From NCBI GenBank assembly GCA_026417755.1, contig JAOACQ010000093.1:1-33054 (forward strand): a stretch of 33,054 nt of DNA. The letters run 5' to 3'. Below are positions 22,855 through 31,241 of the stretch, piece by piece (within the stretch, counting starts at the first letter, position 1; the number at the start of each line of letters is the position of its first letter). The notes below the pieces were generated by a model that searched no databases, was not told where the DNA came from, and saw only the letters and a program-made list of their open reading frames with translations. The stretch is from Brevinematales bacterium. Lineage in GTDB: Bacteria; Spirochaetota; Brevinematia; Brevinematales; JAOACQ01. A program made the translations under genes and the position numbers.

Positions 22855-23369
22855 ATTTTTGGCTTGTTTCCCCATTTATCAAGATAAACTTTATCGCCGT
22901 AATAAGATTTCTTCCACTTTTTCTTTTCAGCCGGATAACCAAGAACAACAAGACTAAAAGGTATTATATTTTCAGGTAAAGAGACAAGCTGTTTTAATAA
23001 ATTCATTCTATCTTCTTTTGGAAAAAGACCTACCCACACACTTCCAAGACCAAGATAAGTTGCTTCAATAAGCATATTTTCAGTTGCTGCAGAACAATCC
23101 TGTGGTAAAAAATCCTTTTCCTTCATATTTTCTGGATTCCCACAAACTAAAATAGCACAATTTGACTCTCTACACATATTTGCATATCCATGTTTCTCTG
23201 CTATTTCATCAAGGATTTTTTTATCTCTTATTACTATAAAAACCCATGGCTTGGAATTCCATGAACTTGGAGCTGCCATCCCTGCCATTAATATTTTCTT
23301 TATTAATCTCTCTGAAACCCATTTTGACTTAAATGACCTTATACTTTTTCTTTTAAAAATTGCATTCAT
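22851..23369 (-). CDS. Nitroreductase-family FMN-dependent oxidoreductase
   Basis: 172 residues from ATG 23369, chosen because the conserved protein begins MNAIFKRKSIRSFKS and GGAGG lies 9 bases upstream. The frame runs a further 22 codons back into AT-rich intergenic sequence and is not convincing there. Family features: KRKSIRSF (FMN phosphate contact), AAPSSWNSKPWVFIVI, and the C-terminal GLGSVWVGLFP followed by 'VVLGYPAEKKKWK'. Members reduce quinones, flavins or nitro compounds with NAD(P)H; the substrate cannot be told. The final positions overlap the -35 of the rpsF promoter, so it probably reads through into that operon. Confidence 0.9.
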   Translation of the reverse strand: MNAIFKRKSIRSFKSKWVSERLIKKILMAGMAAPSSWNSKPWVFIVIRDKKILDEIAEKHGYANMCRESNCAILVCGNPENMKEKDFLPQDCSAATENMLIEATYLGLGSVWVGLFPKEDRMNLLKQLVSLPENIIPFSLVVLGYPAEKKKWKKSYYGDKVYLDKWGNKPKI

Positions 23370-23453
23370 ATTCAACCACCTCCAAAATAAATTATAATCA
23401 ATTTTAATTAAAAAATCGAGATAAAAATAATTCAAAAAACTTTTAAATAAAAA

Positions 23454-23482
23454 TTGAATTTTTTTTCTTTAAAATTTATATT
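23454..23482 (+). promoter_or_regulatory. Promoter of the 876-residue protein gene
   Basis: -35 TTGAAT (23454-23459), 17-bp spacer, -10 TATATT (23477-23482), with a predicted start near 23489. The leader would be about 20 nt and holds GGAG at 23500-23503, 6 bases before ATG 23510. Confidence 0.6.
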
Positions 23483-23509
23483 ATTAAAAACTGAAAAATG
23501 GAGTTTTAT

Positions 23510-26140
23510 ATGGAAAAAAAGAAAATAAGTCTGAGATTTATTTTTCTGATCGTTTTTTTAATAATTCTCGGTTCTTTAATTCTCAACTATTATGTAAACA
23601 GAAAAAATCCTCTTTCTTTTGCACCTGTAAAATATAATCTAATGGTTCAGACACCCCCACTTAAAACCATATATGAAAACTATCTTCCTCTTGAAGTTGT
23701 TGATATTGCTCTTTCAGATCCATCATCATTTGAAGCCAGAAAATTTATTTTTATGTTGAGAGACAACCAGCTCCTTAAAAATTTTTTCTTTAAAGAATTA
23801 ATTAACATCCCAATAATTATGGTAATGGAAAACAAAAAAAGCTCTCTTTTTATTTTTGACCTTAAGTGGAGATCTATAATAACTAAAATTCTACCTTTCA
23901 TAGGATATAATCTTGACATTAAGAATTTAAGCATAATTAAACAGGGAAAATTATTAATATTTAAACTTTCTGGAAATCCTGAACTTTATTTTTCTATAGT
24001 TGAAAATGTGCTATTATTTTCATTTGATATAAAAACTATCGAAAATGCTTACAGCAGGTTAAAATCAAAAGAAAATTTTTTAGAAAAAAAGAGCAAGAGA
24101 ATTATACAAAGCCTATCAAGAGATTCAAAAACAAACCTAAAGATACTGATTTCTCCAGAAGATCTTCTAAAAGAATTTTCACTGGATTCTGATACAACAT
24201 TAAAACTATTGAAAAAGCTGAAATTCAACGAAGAAGCATTACTTGATATAATTCTTTCAGAGGACAAAATTAGTATTTCTCTTGATTTACCACTTTACTC
24301 TGATGAAGTTATTATTCAAAAAATGCTTTCTACAAGATTCAACTATATCAACTCAATTAAATTTATTCCAGAACAGGTAAGTCTTATTAGCATAATTAAC
24401 TTCACAGATTTAAAAAATCTTGTTGACATAGTAAAAGCAATTGAAATAACAGATGTCGAGACACCACTTTCAAAAGCAGACTCTATGGTCAAAACTCTAT
24501 TCGGTAAAAACCTTGATAATCTCATATTTAGCTGGATTGGTAGTGAAATAGGTGTTTTTAAATCTTTAAATTCTAAGGAAAGCATATTTTTTATAAAAAT
24601 AAAAAACGAACAAAAATATAAAGAGTTTATAGACACAGTTTTAAAAGGACTCATAATAGAAAATGCGAACCCAATCCAAATGGATGATATTATCATAAAT
24701 CAAATAAGAATAGCAGATTTTTTATCTTTCTTACTCGGAATATTTAATATAAATATTCCAACAGCTTATTACATTTCTCTTGGAAACTATTTCTTCCTTT
24801 CATTTGAAGCAGATAATTTAAAAGAAATAATAAAAAATTTTAAGGAGAAAAAGAGTTTCTACGAAACAAAAAATTTTAAAGAACTATCCAAAAATTTTTC
24901 ACTTTATTCTGGATTGTGGGCTTATTATAACACTGAAGCTGAAAAACCTTTTTTTATACAAAAAGAGAGTATATTAATGAAAATTTTGGGGACTTATGGG
25001 AATGGTGTTATTTCTTTATCTCAATCAGAAAATAAAAATCTCAGATTCAATCTAACAGCATTGAATACAAAGAAAGGCCTAAACCGTTATATTGGTTATC
25101 CAAAAACTATAGAAATAGATCTTAATAAATCTATATTCTTAAAGGAACTAAATGAACCAGTTTTTGTTTATTCTTACAATGACACACTTAAAATTCAGAA
25201 TGTCGATTTAAATACGATTTTTAAGACAAATTTTAACGAAGATATTGAAATTTTACTGGACGAAAAAAGTTCCCTAGGTAAACTATATGTGATTATGAAA
25301 GATTCACGTAAATTAATTTCTTTAGACATCAAAGTGCCCAATTTTGTAGCTAAAGAGATTGAAAATATTGATTTTACATTCACCCCATTTATTTATAAAG
25401 ATAACATTTATTATTTTTCTGAAGAACAAAATAAATTCTACAGAATTAATACAAAAAATCTTTCCAAAGAAGAAATCCCTCTTCCACAAACAGAAAATCC
25501 TGTTTTATCAAGACCATATTTTAAAAATGAATACTGGGCATATTATGAAAAATCTTTTGAAGGAAAAGCCTATTTTGCTTCGGATTTTAAACTCAAAGGA
25601 GGTTGGCCTGTAATGATAGAAGGTCTAGCAACTGGAAGCCCTTTAATAATTTTCGACAGAGGTTTAATAAAAATATTTTTTATCACTCAAGCAGGAAAAC
25701 TTTATGGATGGAATAGTGAAGGTAACACATTATCATCTTTACCGATAGAAATAGATGATAGTTTTTCCGAACAGTTAAATTTACTGAATTCAAAAGGCAC
25801 ACAAAGAATTATAGGATTATCAAAGAATGGAACCATTTATATATTTGACACAGAAGGAAATATGAAGAATAAAATCAAACTGAATAATATAGAAGCAGGT
25901 GCAAAGCTATCTATTTATGATATAAATAAAGATGAAAGTGATGAAATTTTTGTTTATAACAATCAAAACAATATTTCAGCCTATAAGTATGAAAATGACG
26001 AACTTATTGAAGTTGAAGGTTTTCCCATAAAAGGTTGGACAAAGCCAGATTTTTATGATTTGAACAAGGATGGAAAAATAGAAGTAATTTCAGCTGGTCT
26101 CGATGGTAAGTTACATATTTATACATATAGTAAAAAATAG
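23510..26140 (+). CDS. Membrane-anchored exported protein with C-terminal propeller-like repeats
   Basis: 876 residues from ATG 23510, chosen for GGAG 6 bases upstream; ATG 23498 overlaps that site. One membrane helix lies at about 6-28, with a short basic cytoplasmic end, so the bulk is extracytoplasmic. Residues about 45-480 are an unrecognised alpha/beta region with repeated 'LKKLKF', 'SRLKSKENFLEKKS' and 'IEIT' type segments, loosely like DUF3352 proteins. Residues about 590-876 look like a beta-propeller with lines such as GTIYIFDTEGNMKN. Two integrin-type Ca2+ loops, DINKDESDE (from D804) and DLNKDGKIE (from D850), are clear. Function is unknown. The last base of its stop codon is also the last base of rnpB on the other strand. 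Confidence 0.65.
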   Translation: MEKKKISLRFIFLIVFLIILGSLILNYYVNRKNPLSFAPVKYNLMVQTPPLKTIYENYLPLEVVDIALSDPSSFEARKFIFMLRDNQLLKNFFFKELINIPIIMVMENKKSSLFIFDLKWRSIITKILPFIGYNLDIKNLSIIKQGKLLIFKLSGNPELYFSIVENVLLFSFDIKTIENAYSRLKSKENFLEKKSKRIIQSLSRDSKTNLKILISPEDLLKEFSLDSDTTLKLLKKLKFNEEALLDIILSEDKISISLDLPLYSDEVIIQKMLSTRFNYINSIKFIPEQVSLISIINFTDLKNLVDIVKAIEITDVETPLSKADSMVKTLFGKNLDNLIFSWIGSEIGVFKSLNSKESIFFIKIKNEQKYKEFIDTVLKGLIIENANPIQMDDIIINQIRIADFLSFLLGIFNINIPTAYYISLGNYFFLSFEADNLKEIIKNFKEKKSFYETKNFKELSKNFSLYSGLWAYYNTEAEKPFFIQKESILMKILGTYGNGVISLSQSENKNLRFNLTALNTKKGLNRYIGYPKTIEIDLNKSIFLKELNEPVFVYSYNDTLKIQNVDLNTIFKTNFNEDIEILLDEKSSLGKLYVIMKDSRKLISLDIKVPNFVAKEIENIDFTFTPFIYKDNIYYFSEEQNKFYRINTKNLSKEEIPLPQTENPVLSRPYFKNEYWAYYEKSFEGKAYFASDFKLKGGWPVMIEGLATGSPLIIFDRGLIKIFFITQAGKLYGWNSEGNTLSSLPIEIDDSFSEQLNLLNSKGTQRIIGLSKNGTIYIFDTEGNMKNKIKLNNIEAGAKLSIYDINKDESDEIFVYNNQNNISAYKYENDELIEVEGFPIKGWTKPDFYDLNKDGKIEVISAGLDGKLHIYTYSKK

Positions 26141-26531
26141 GCAGGTTTGTAAGCCGGGTTCTGTAAGAGGCAATCGCCTCAGTGAGAAACATCCATCTTG
26201 TTTTTCCTTCACAGGAAAAATCAAGCGGTTTACCCGCATTCTATTAGCCATAAAGCTATGGCAAGAATGCCTATTTAACCTTGCTTTCCCGGGGGTTTAC
26301 CATGCCAGTCTGACTTATGTCAAACCGCGGTGGTCTCTTACACCACCTTTTCACCCTTACTCCTCACCACTCTATACAAATTGGTAAGGAGCGGTCTATT
26401 TTCTGTGGCACTTTCCATAGAGCTAACTAAAGGGGGAAGTTAGTAGCTCCTCCAGATATTCTCTGGCCGGTTGCTTTTCAAAGCCCGGACTTTCCTCTCC
26501 TTAATAAAAAGGAGCGTTTCTCCAACCTGCC
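26140..26531 (-). ncRNA. rnpB: RNase P RNA, bacterial class A
   Basis: The catalytic RNA that matures tRNA 5' ends. Read on the minus strand, the universally conserved blocks are present in order: GAGGAAAGUCCGGGC near the 5' end, AGUGCCACAGAAA in the middle, GGGUAAACCGC, and ACAGAACCCGGCUUA near the 3' end. Helix P1 is formed by GGCAGGUU (26531-26524) and AACCUGCC (26147-26140), 8 perfect base pairs, which sets the ends. Length 392 nt is normal for type A. A run of six U follows P1 directly and may act in termination. A consensus promoter starts transcription almost exactly at the mature 5' end. Confidence 0.97.
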
Positions 26532-26537
26532 TTAATA

Positions 26538-26566
26538 ATTATACGAAATTTTTTACTTTCTGGCAA
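26538..26566 (-). promoter_or_regulatory. Promoter of rnpB
   Basis: Minus strand: -35 TTGCCA (26566-26561), 17-bp spacer, perfect -10 TATAAT (26543-26538). The G at 26531, first base of P1, is 7 bases past the -10. The -35 lies inside the 3' end of the LysM gene. Confidence 0.82.
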
Positions 26567-27488
26567 ATAGATTATTATCTTCAAAAATTTCATTAAGTTC
26601 AAGGCTTTTTTTCCCTTTTCTTATTTCAATGTATAAAGCAACCTTACCTAAAAAACTGTGATAATCAACCATTCCAATACTATCACCTTTTTTAAGGTTT
26701 TCGCCTTTTTTAACGTAAACTTCATTAAGATAACCGTAAACCACCTTATATTCTCCTGATCTTATGATTACCACCTTATCATAACCATTTATATGCCCAA
26801 CATATTCTACTATTCCATCCTTTGCACAATAGATAGCAGAAGATTCTTTAAGATAAAATACATATCCTCTTTTATTTTTAGTATAATCTTCCAGTAATCC
26901 TCTGCTTTTCAATGGAAGTTGCCAGGGTGAATTATCCACTGCTATCTTTTCTCTCTGTAACTTTCTTTCCCCATAAATTTTTAATTTCTCACCAACGAAT
27001 AAGTTTTGACTTCTTTTATCATTCCATTTCAATATATTTTCTATACTAACTCCGTAATTTTTTGCTATGCTATACAAAGTCTCTCCTTTCTCAACTATAT
27101 GAAAAAAATATTCTTTATTTTTCTTCTCTTCAGCTATATTATCTGAAACAGGAATTTTAAGAATTTGACCTTCATAGATTTTTTCATCTTTTAGGTTATT
27201 AAGTATAATAAGATATCTTACTTCCACATTAAATTTTTTTGAAATTCCTATCAACGATTCACCTGCTAATACTTTATATTCTTCAATGTTATCTGGAATA
27301 AATAAAATCTGGCCACTTTTTAAGACAACTACTTCATTCAATTTTTCAATTAATTCTACATTTACTCCAAATCTTTTTGAAATACTCCAGAGAGTATCAT
27401 TTTCTTTAACTTTATATTGTATACCAAAAAGCTCTGTTGAAGAAAAAAGTAAAATTAAGATAAACAAACACATTAAAGAATCCCTCAT
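26553..27488 (-). CDS. LysM protein with degenerate LytM (M23) domain, NlpD/EnvC-like
   Basis: Up to 311 residues: signal peptide about 1-22, three LysM repeats (about 24-66, 71-113, 129-172; for example YKVKENDTLWSISKRFG), and an M23-like domain at about 188-302. None of the zinc ligands of active LytM peptidases is present. The HxxxD site reads RGYVFYL, the Y-x-H-L element reads YGYLNEV, and HxHxE reads ALYIEI. Such inactive LytM factors (NlpD, EnvC) activate cell-wall amidases at division. That role is inferred from the family. The start is uncertain: ATG 27488 has no well-spaced ribosome site, whereas ATG 27473 (M6) has GAGGGA 7 bases upstream but loses the Arg that suits a signal peptide. 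Confidence 0.85.
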   Translation of the reverse strand: MRDSLMCLFILILLFSSTELFGIQYKVKENDTLWSISKRFGVNVELIEKLNEVVVLKSGQILFIPDNIEEYKVLAGESLIGISKKFNVEVRYLIILNNLKDEKIYEGQILKIPVSDNIAEEKKNKEYFFHIVEKGETLYSIAKNYGVSIENILKWNDKRSQNLFVGEKLKIYGERKLQREKIAVDNSPWQLPLKSRGLLEDYTKNKRGYVFYLKESSAIYCAKDGIVEYVGHINGYDKVVIIRSGEYKVVYGYLNEVYVKKGENLKKGDSIGMVDYHSFLGKVALYIEIRKGKKSLELNEIFEDNNLFARK

Positions 27489-27550
27489 CTCTTTATTTTC
27501 GGATAATTATTAAAAAATAAAAAACAAAAAACTAAACTTTTTTTTAATTT

Positions 27551-27570
27551 TATTGTAAAATATTGTAAAA
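27551..27570 (+). repeat. Two tandem copies of a 10-bp unit
   Basis: TATTGTAAAA occurs twice in direct succession, between the divergent LysM and PHP genes, ending 7 bases before the GAGGAG ribosome site of the PHP gene. It could be a regulator site or simple-sequence drift in AT-rich DNA. The rest of this 100-bp gap holds no clear promoter. Confidence 0.6.
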
Positions 27571-27588
27571 AATATAGAGGAGTATAAT

Positions 27589-28419
27589 TTGAGTTTTGCT
27601 GATTTACATATACATTCTACATACTCAGATGGTATGCTTACACCTAATGAGATTATAACTAACGTAATGAATAAGTCTTTACCCGGATTTTCGTTGACAG
27701 ATCATGACACATTTGAAGGTATAAAGCCCGTTTACGACTATATCAAAAAACAAAAAATAAATATTATTTTTATAGCTGGCTGCGAATTTTCATCATATCA
27801 CCCAGATCTTGGTGAGGTTCACATACTTGGATATTTTAACTATAATGATATAAAAAAGATAGAAAGTTTTACTCAGGAATTTCAATCCCAGAGAGTTGGA
27901 AGAGCAAAAAAAATAATTGATTGTCTTAAAGCAAATGGTTATCCTATTGAAGAAGAAAAAATCTTTGCAGGAAATAAAGTAGTAGGGAGACTTAATATCG
28001 CAAGAGAATTGGTTCAAAAAGGCTTTTTCAGTAACATTACAGAAGCCTTTGATAGGATGCTCAGGGCTGGAAGTCCATGTTATGTGAAGAAAAAAGAAGT
28101 ACTACCAGAAACAATAATCCAAAAAATTAATGAAGCTAATGGTAAAGCTGTCCTTGCTCATCCAACTTTTCTATCATCAAAAAAGAATTGGGAATTTATC
28201 CAAAAATGGAAAAAACTTGGACTTTTTGGTATAGAATGTTTTCATCCTAAAATAGATTTTAAACTCGCGAATGAAATTATTGATAACTTTAAGAATGATT
28301 TTTTCCTTACCGGTGGAAGTGATTTTCACGGCGATGATGAAAAACTTGAGATAGGACAATATGGTATAAGTAGAGAAAATTTACTGGAATTTTATAAACA
28401 TTTTTCCGATAAAAAATAG
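27589..28419 (+). CDS. PHP-domain phosphoesterase, YciV/RNase AM-like
   Basis: 276 residues with a complete PHP metal site: DLHIHSTYSDG (His7, His9, Asp14), LTDHDT at 37-41, GCEFSS (Glu66), GEVHILGYF (His78), LAHPTF, and GGSDFHGD near the C-terminus. The wording and length fit the YciV/TrpH group, which acts on nucleoside 3',5'-bisphosphates and trims RNA 5' ends (RNase AM), rather than histidinol phosphatase. The start is TTG 27589, with GAGGAG 6 bases upstream and only four residues before the first metal ligand motif. It begins a five-gene run with bactofilin (15-bp gap), map, nadB and ftsW. Confidence 0.9.
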   Translation: MSFADLHIHSTYSDGMLTPNEIITNVMNKSLPGFSLTDHDTFEGIKPVYDYIKKQKINIIFIAGCEFSSYHPDLGEVHILGYFNYNDIKKIESFTQEFQSQRVGRAKKIIDCLKANGYPIEEEKIFAGNKVVGRLNIARELVQKGFFSNITEAFDRMLRAGSPCYVKKKEVLPETIIQKINEANGKAVLAHPTFLSSKKNWEFIQKWKKLGLFGIECFHPKIDFKLANEIIDNFKNDFFLTGGSDFHGDDEKLEIGQYGISRENLLEFYKHFSDKK

Positions 28420-28434
28420 ATATAGGAGGATAAA

Positions 28435-28905
28435 ATGCCACCAAAAATTGAAGGAACAATCAACTCAATGATAGGAGAAGGTTCGGTTTTTCAAGGAAAA
28501 TTTTTTGTTCACGGATCATTTCAGATCGATGGAAAATTTGAAGGGGAAATAAGAACTGAAGAACATCTTTATGTAGGTGAAACAGGAAAGGTTAAAACAG
28601 AAGTTATCAGAGCAAAAAAGATTACTGTTGCTGGTGTTGTTCTTGGAGACATTGAAGCTCTCGAAGAAGTAAGACTACTCTCTACTGGAAGAGTTCTGGG
28701 TAATATAAGTGCACCACAGCTTACAATGGAACCAGGAGTTGTTGTCAAAGGTAACATCACAATTACAGCAGGGCAGAAGAAAGATGTTGATAAACTCATA
28801 GAAGATTCATACAATGCTGGTCCTGCTATAAATTTTGATAGCTTCTTTGAAGAAGAAAAGAAAAAAATTGCAGAAATAAAATCAAAAGAACCATTAGCAA
28901 AGTAA
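28435..28905 (+). CDS. Bactofilin (polymer-forming cytoskeletal protein)
   Basis: 156 residues. The DUF583 right-handed beta-helix covers about 8-118, with short repeating strands: SVFQGKFFVHGSFQIDGKFEG, then EEHLYVGETGKVKTEVIRAKKITVAGVVLGDI (both quoted in part), VRLLSTGRVLGNIS and TMEPGVVVKGNI. Bactofilins polymerise without nucleotide and organise cell shape, stalks or wall-synthesis zones; in spirochaetes they affect helical shape. The tail after 118 is charged and helical. AGGAGG precedes the ATG. The stop overlaps the map start (TAATG). ftsW in the same run supports a wall- or division-related role. Confidence 0.93.
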   Translation: MPPKIEGTINSMIGEGSVFQGKFFVHGSFQIDGKFEGEIRTEEHLYVGETGKVKTEVIRAKKITVAGVVLGDIEALEEVRLLSTGRVLGNISAPQLTMEPGVVVKGNITITAGQKKDVDKLIEDSYNAGPAINFDSFFEEEKKKIAEIKSKEPLAK

Positions 28906-29672
28906 TGATAGTAAAAAGTGTAGTAGAAATAGAATATCTAAAAAAGGCTAACAGAATTATTGCAGAGTTGTTTGAAATTCTCAAAAAGTATATTAAGCCG
29001 GGTATAACAACTAAAGAACTTGATAAGATAATTGAAGACTATATTCTTTCCAAAGGGGGAGTTCCATCTTTCAAAGGATATTCCCCCGGTAAACATTATA
29101 AACCTTATCCTGCTTCAAGTTGTATTTCTGTAAATGAAGAGGTTATTCACGGTATACCAGGAGATAGGGTTTTAAAGGATGGAGACATAGTAAGTATAGA
29201 TATTGGCACAAATCTATCCGGCTACTATGGGGATGCAGCCTATACTTACACAGTTGGAGAAAATGTCTCTCTTGATAAACAAAGGCTCGTTAATGACACA
29301 TACCTTGCTTTAATGAAAGCTATTGAGGTGGCAAAAGAGGGTTCTTATTTAAACGAAATAGGCAAAGCTATAAGTTTTTTTCTTACTCCAAGAGGTTATG
29401 GCATAGTAAGAGATTACTGTGGGCACGGAGTGGGTAAATCATTGCATGAAGAACCCCCCGTCCTTAATTATTATGACCCAAAAAGAAAAGGCCCAAAACT
29501 AAAAAAAGGAATGGTATTAGCAATAGAACCAATGATAACACTTGGTACATACAAGGTTAAAACTCTTGATGATGGCTGGACTGTTGTAACTCTTGATGGA
29601 AAGCCGGCTGCTCATTGGGAGCATTCAATAGTTATAACGGATGGTGAGCCAATAATTCTTTCAGTTATTTAG
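28905..29672 (+). CDS. map: Type I methionine aminopeptidase
   Basis: 255 residues, standard for the short type I enzyme that removes initiator Met. All five metal ligands are visible: Asp99 (SIDIG), Asp110 (YYGDAAYTY), His174 (GHGVGKSLHE), Glu208 (AIEPM) and Glu239 (WEHSIVIT). His82 in VIHGIP is the conserved substrate-site His. No N-terminal zinc-finger or SEC-C extension is present. The ATG shares one base with the bactofilin stop, and no strong ribosome site precedes it, so it is probably translated by re-initiation. Three map genes in one genome are not unusual, so it may not be the only copy. Confidence 0.96.
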   Translation: MIVKSVVEIEYLKKANRIIAELFEILKKYIKPGITTKELDKIIEDYILSKGGVPSFKGYSPGKHYKPYPASSCISVNEEVIHGIPGDRVLKDGDIVSIDIGTNLSGYYGDAAYTYTVGENVSLDKQRLVNDTYLALMKAIEVAKEGSYLNEIGKAISFFLTPRGYGIVRDYCGHGVGKSLHEEPPVLNYYDPKRKGPKLKKGMVLAIEPMITLGTYKVKTLDDGWTVVTLDGKPAAHWEHSIVITDGEPIILSVI

Positions 29673-29684
29673 TGGGAGAGACAA

Positions 29685-31241
29685 ATGGAGTATGATGTAA
29701 TAGTTGTTGGGAGTGGTATATCTGGCGGTCTTGTTTCAATACTCCTTGCTAATTATGGTTTTTCTGTCTGTCTCCTTAATAAATCAGAAAACATATATGA
29801 AAGCAACACTTATTATGCTCAGGGGGGAATAGTTTATAGTGGAGAAAATGATTCTCCAGAACTACTTGCTAAGGATATAGATATAGCTGGTGGGGGAATA
29901 TGTAATCCAGAAGCTGTAAAGGTTGTCTCAGAAAATGCTTATCGACTTGTAAAGGAAATACTTATAGAAAAACTTGGTGTTGAATTTTCAAAAAATCCAG
30001 AAGGTCTTTTTGATTTAACAGAAGAGGGTGCTCATTCAACAAGGAGAATACTTCATGTTGATGACACTACTGGAAAAAGTATAGAAGAAAAAATCATCGA
30101 AAAAATCAAAAGTATAAAAAATATAAATGTCTTAAATAATTTCACAGCCATCGACATTATCACAATAGATCACCATACCAAACACAGGTTAAGGATGTAT
30201 AAGCCAATCACAGCTTTAGGAATATATGCTTTAAACAACAAGACAAAAAAAGTAGAAAAAATAGAAGCAAAAATTGTTATCCTTGCCACTGGAGGAATGG
30301 GGCAGATATATCTCCATACCACAAATACAACTGTTGCAACTGGTGATGGTTATGCAATGTCTGCAAGGGCTGGATGTAGACTTGTTAATATGGAATATAC
30401 ACAATTTCACCCAACAACTCTCTATCACCCAGGAGCAAACAATTTTCTGATTTCTGAGGCAGTGAGAGGGGAAGGTGCAATAATTCTCAATATCAAAGGC
30501 GAAGAATTTATGCACAAGTATCATCCACTCAAGGAGCTTGCTCCTAGGGATATAGTAACAAGGTCTATACTCAACGAAATGCTTGAAAATGGTGAAAAAT
30601 TCGTCTATCTTGATGCAACAAGAATAGGCAAAGACAAAGTCAAACAAAGATTCCCGAATATTTATAAAAAATGTCTGGAATATGGTATAGATATTTCAGT
30701 TGAACCTATTCCAATTGTTCCGGCTTTTCATTTCTCATGTGGTGGGATACTTACAGATAGTTTTGGAAAAACAAATATAGAAAGACTTTTTGCTATTGGA
30801 GAGGTTGCTTGCACCGGGCTTCATGGTGCAAATAGACTCGCAAGCACTTCATTGCTTGAGGGTGTAGTTTTTGCAAAAAGAATAGCCGACTTTTTAAAAG
30901 AAAACTTTGATTTTTACAAAACTATTGAAAAATACGAAGTGGCTGATTGGATAGACACTGGAATAATTGAAACAATTGACCCAGCTCTTACAAATCAGGA
31001 TTGGAATTTACTTAAAAACATTATGTGGAACTATGTGGGTGCTATAAGAAGTAAAAAAAGACTTAGACGGGCAATAATTGATTTAAATAATCTTAAAGAA
31101 GATATTGAAAATTTCTATAGGGACGCAAAATTAAGTCGAAATATTATTGAGTTACGAAATGCTGTGCAAACTGGGCTTATCGTAGCCCAACAGGCCTTAG
31201 CTAATAGAGAAAGTATAGGTGCACATTACAGGATAGATTAA
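29685..31241 (+). CDS. nadB: L-aspartate oxidase NadB
   Basis: 518 residues. NadB oxidises L-aspartate to iminoaspartate, the first step of NAD biosynthesis, with FAD. Seen: the dinucleotide fold GSGISGG near the N-terminus, YYAQGGIVYS, THS-type 'GAHSTRRILHVDDTTGK' (from which substrate contacts come), EYTQFHPTTLYHPG, SEAVRGEGA, APRDIVTRSI, FSCGGILTDS and GLHGANRLASTSLLEG. The TQFHPT with E rather than the Q/E pair of succinate dehydrogenase, plus the absence of sdh genes, favours NadB over fumarate reductase. nadA and nadC are not in the window. GTGGGAG lies about 7 bases before ATG, and the stop shares a base with the ftsW start. Confidence 0.93.
   Translation: MEYDVIVVGSGISGGLVSILLANYGFSVCLLNKSENIYESNTYYAQGGIVYSGENDSPELLAKDIDIAGGGICNPEAVKVVSENAYRLVKEILIEKLGVEFSKNPEGLFDLTEEGAHSTRRILHVDDTTGKSIEEKIIEKIKSIKNINVLNNFTAIDIITIDHHTKHRLRMYKPITALGIYALNNKTKKVEKIEAKIVILATGGMGQIYLHTTNTTVATGDGYAMSARAGCRLVNMEYTQFHPTTLYHPGANNFLISEAVRGEGAIILNIKGEEFMHKYHPLKELAPRDIVTRSILNEMLENGEKFVYLDATRIGKDKVKQRFPNIYKKCLEYGIDISVEPIPIVPAFHFSCGGILTDSFGKTNIERLFAIGEVACTGLHGANRLASTSLLEGVVFAKRIADFLKENFDFYKTIEKYEVADWIDTGIIETIDPALTNQDWNLLKNIMWNYVGAIRSKKRLRRAIIDLNNLKEDIENFYRDAKLSRNIIELRNAVQTGLIVAQQALANRESIGAHYRID

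Noticed and set aside
23370-23435. 22-codon N-terminal extension of the nitroreductase
   Set aside because: No ribosome site is upstream of it, the extension is unlike the family's start, and a TATAAT-like element and GGAGG lie within it.
26103-26387. Short plus-strand open frame across the RNase P RNA
   Set aside because: It lies over the conserved RNase P RNA, which explains the sequence on the minus strand; it has no ribosome site.
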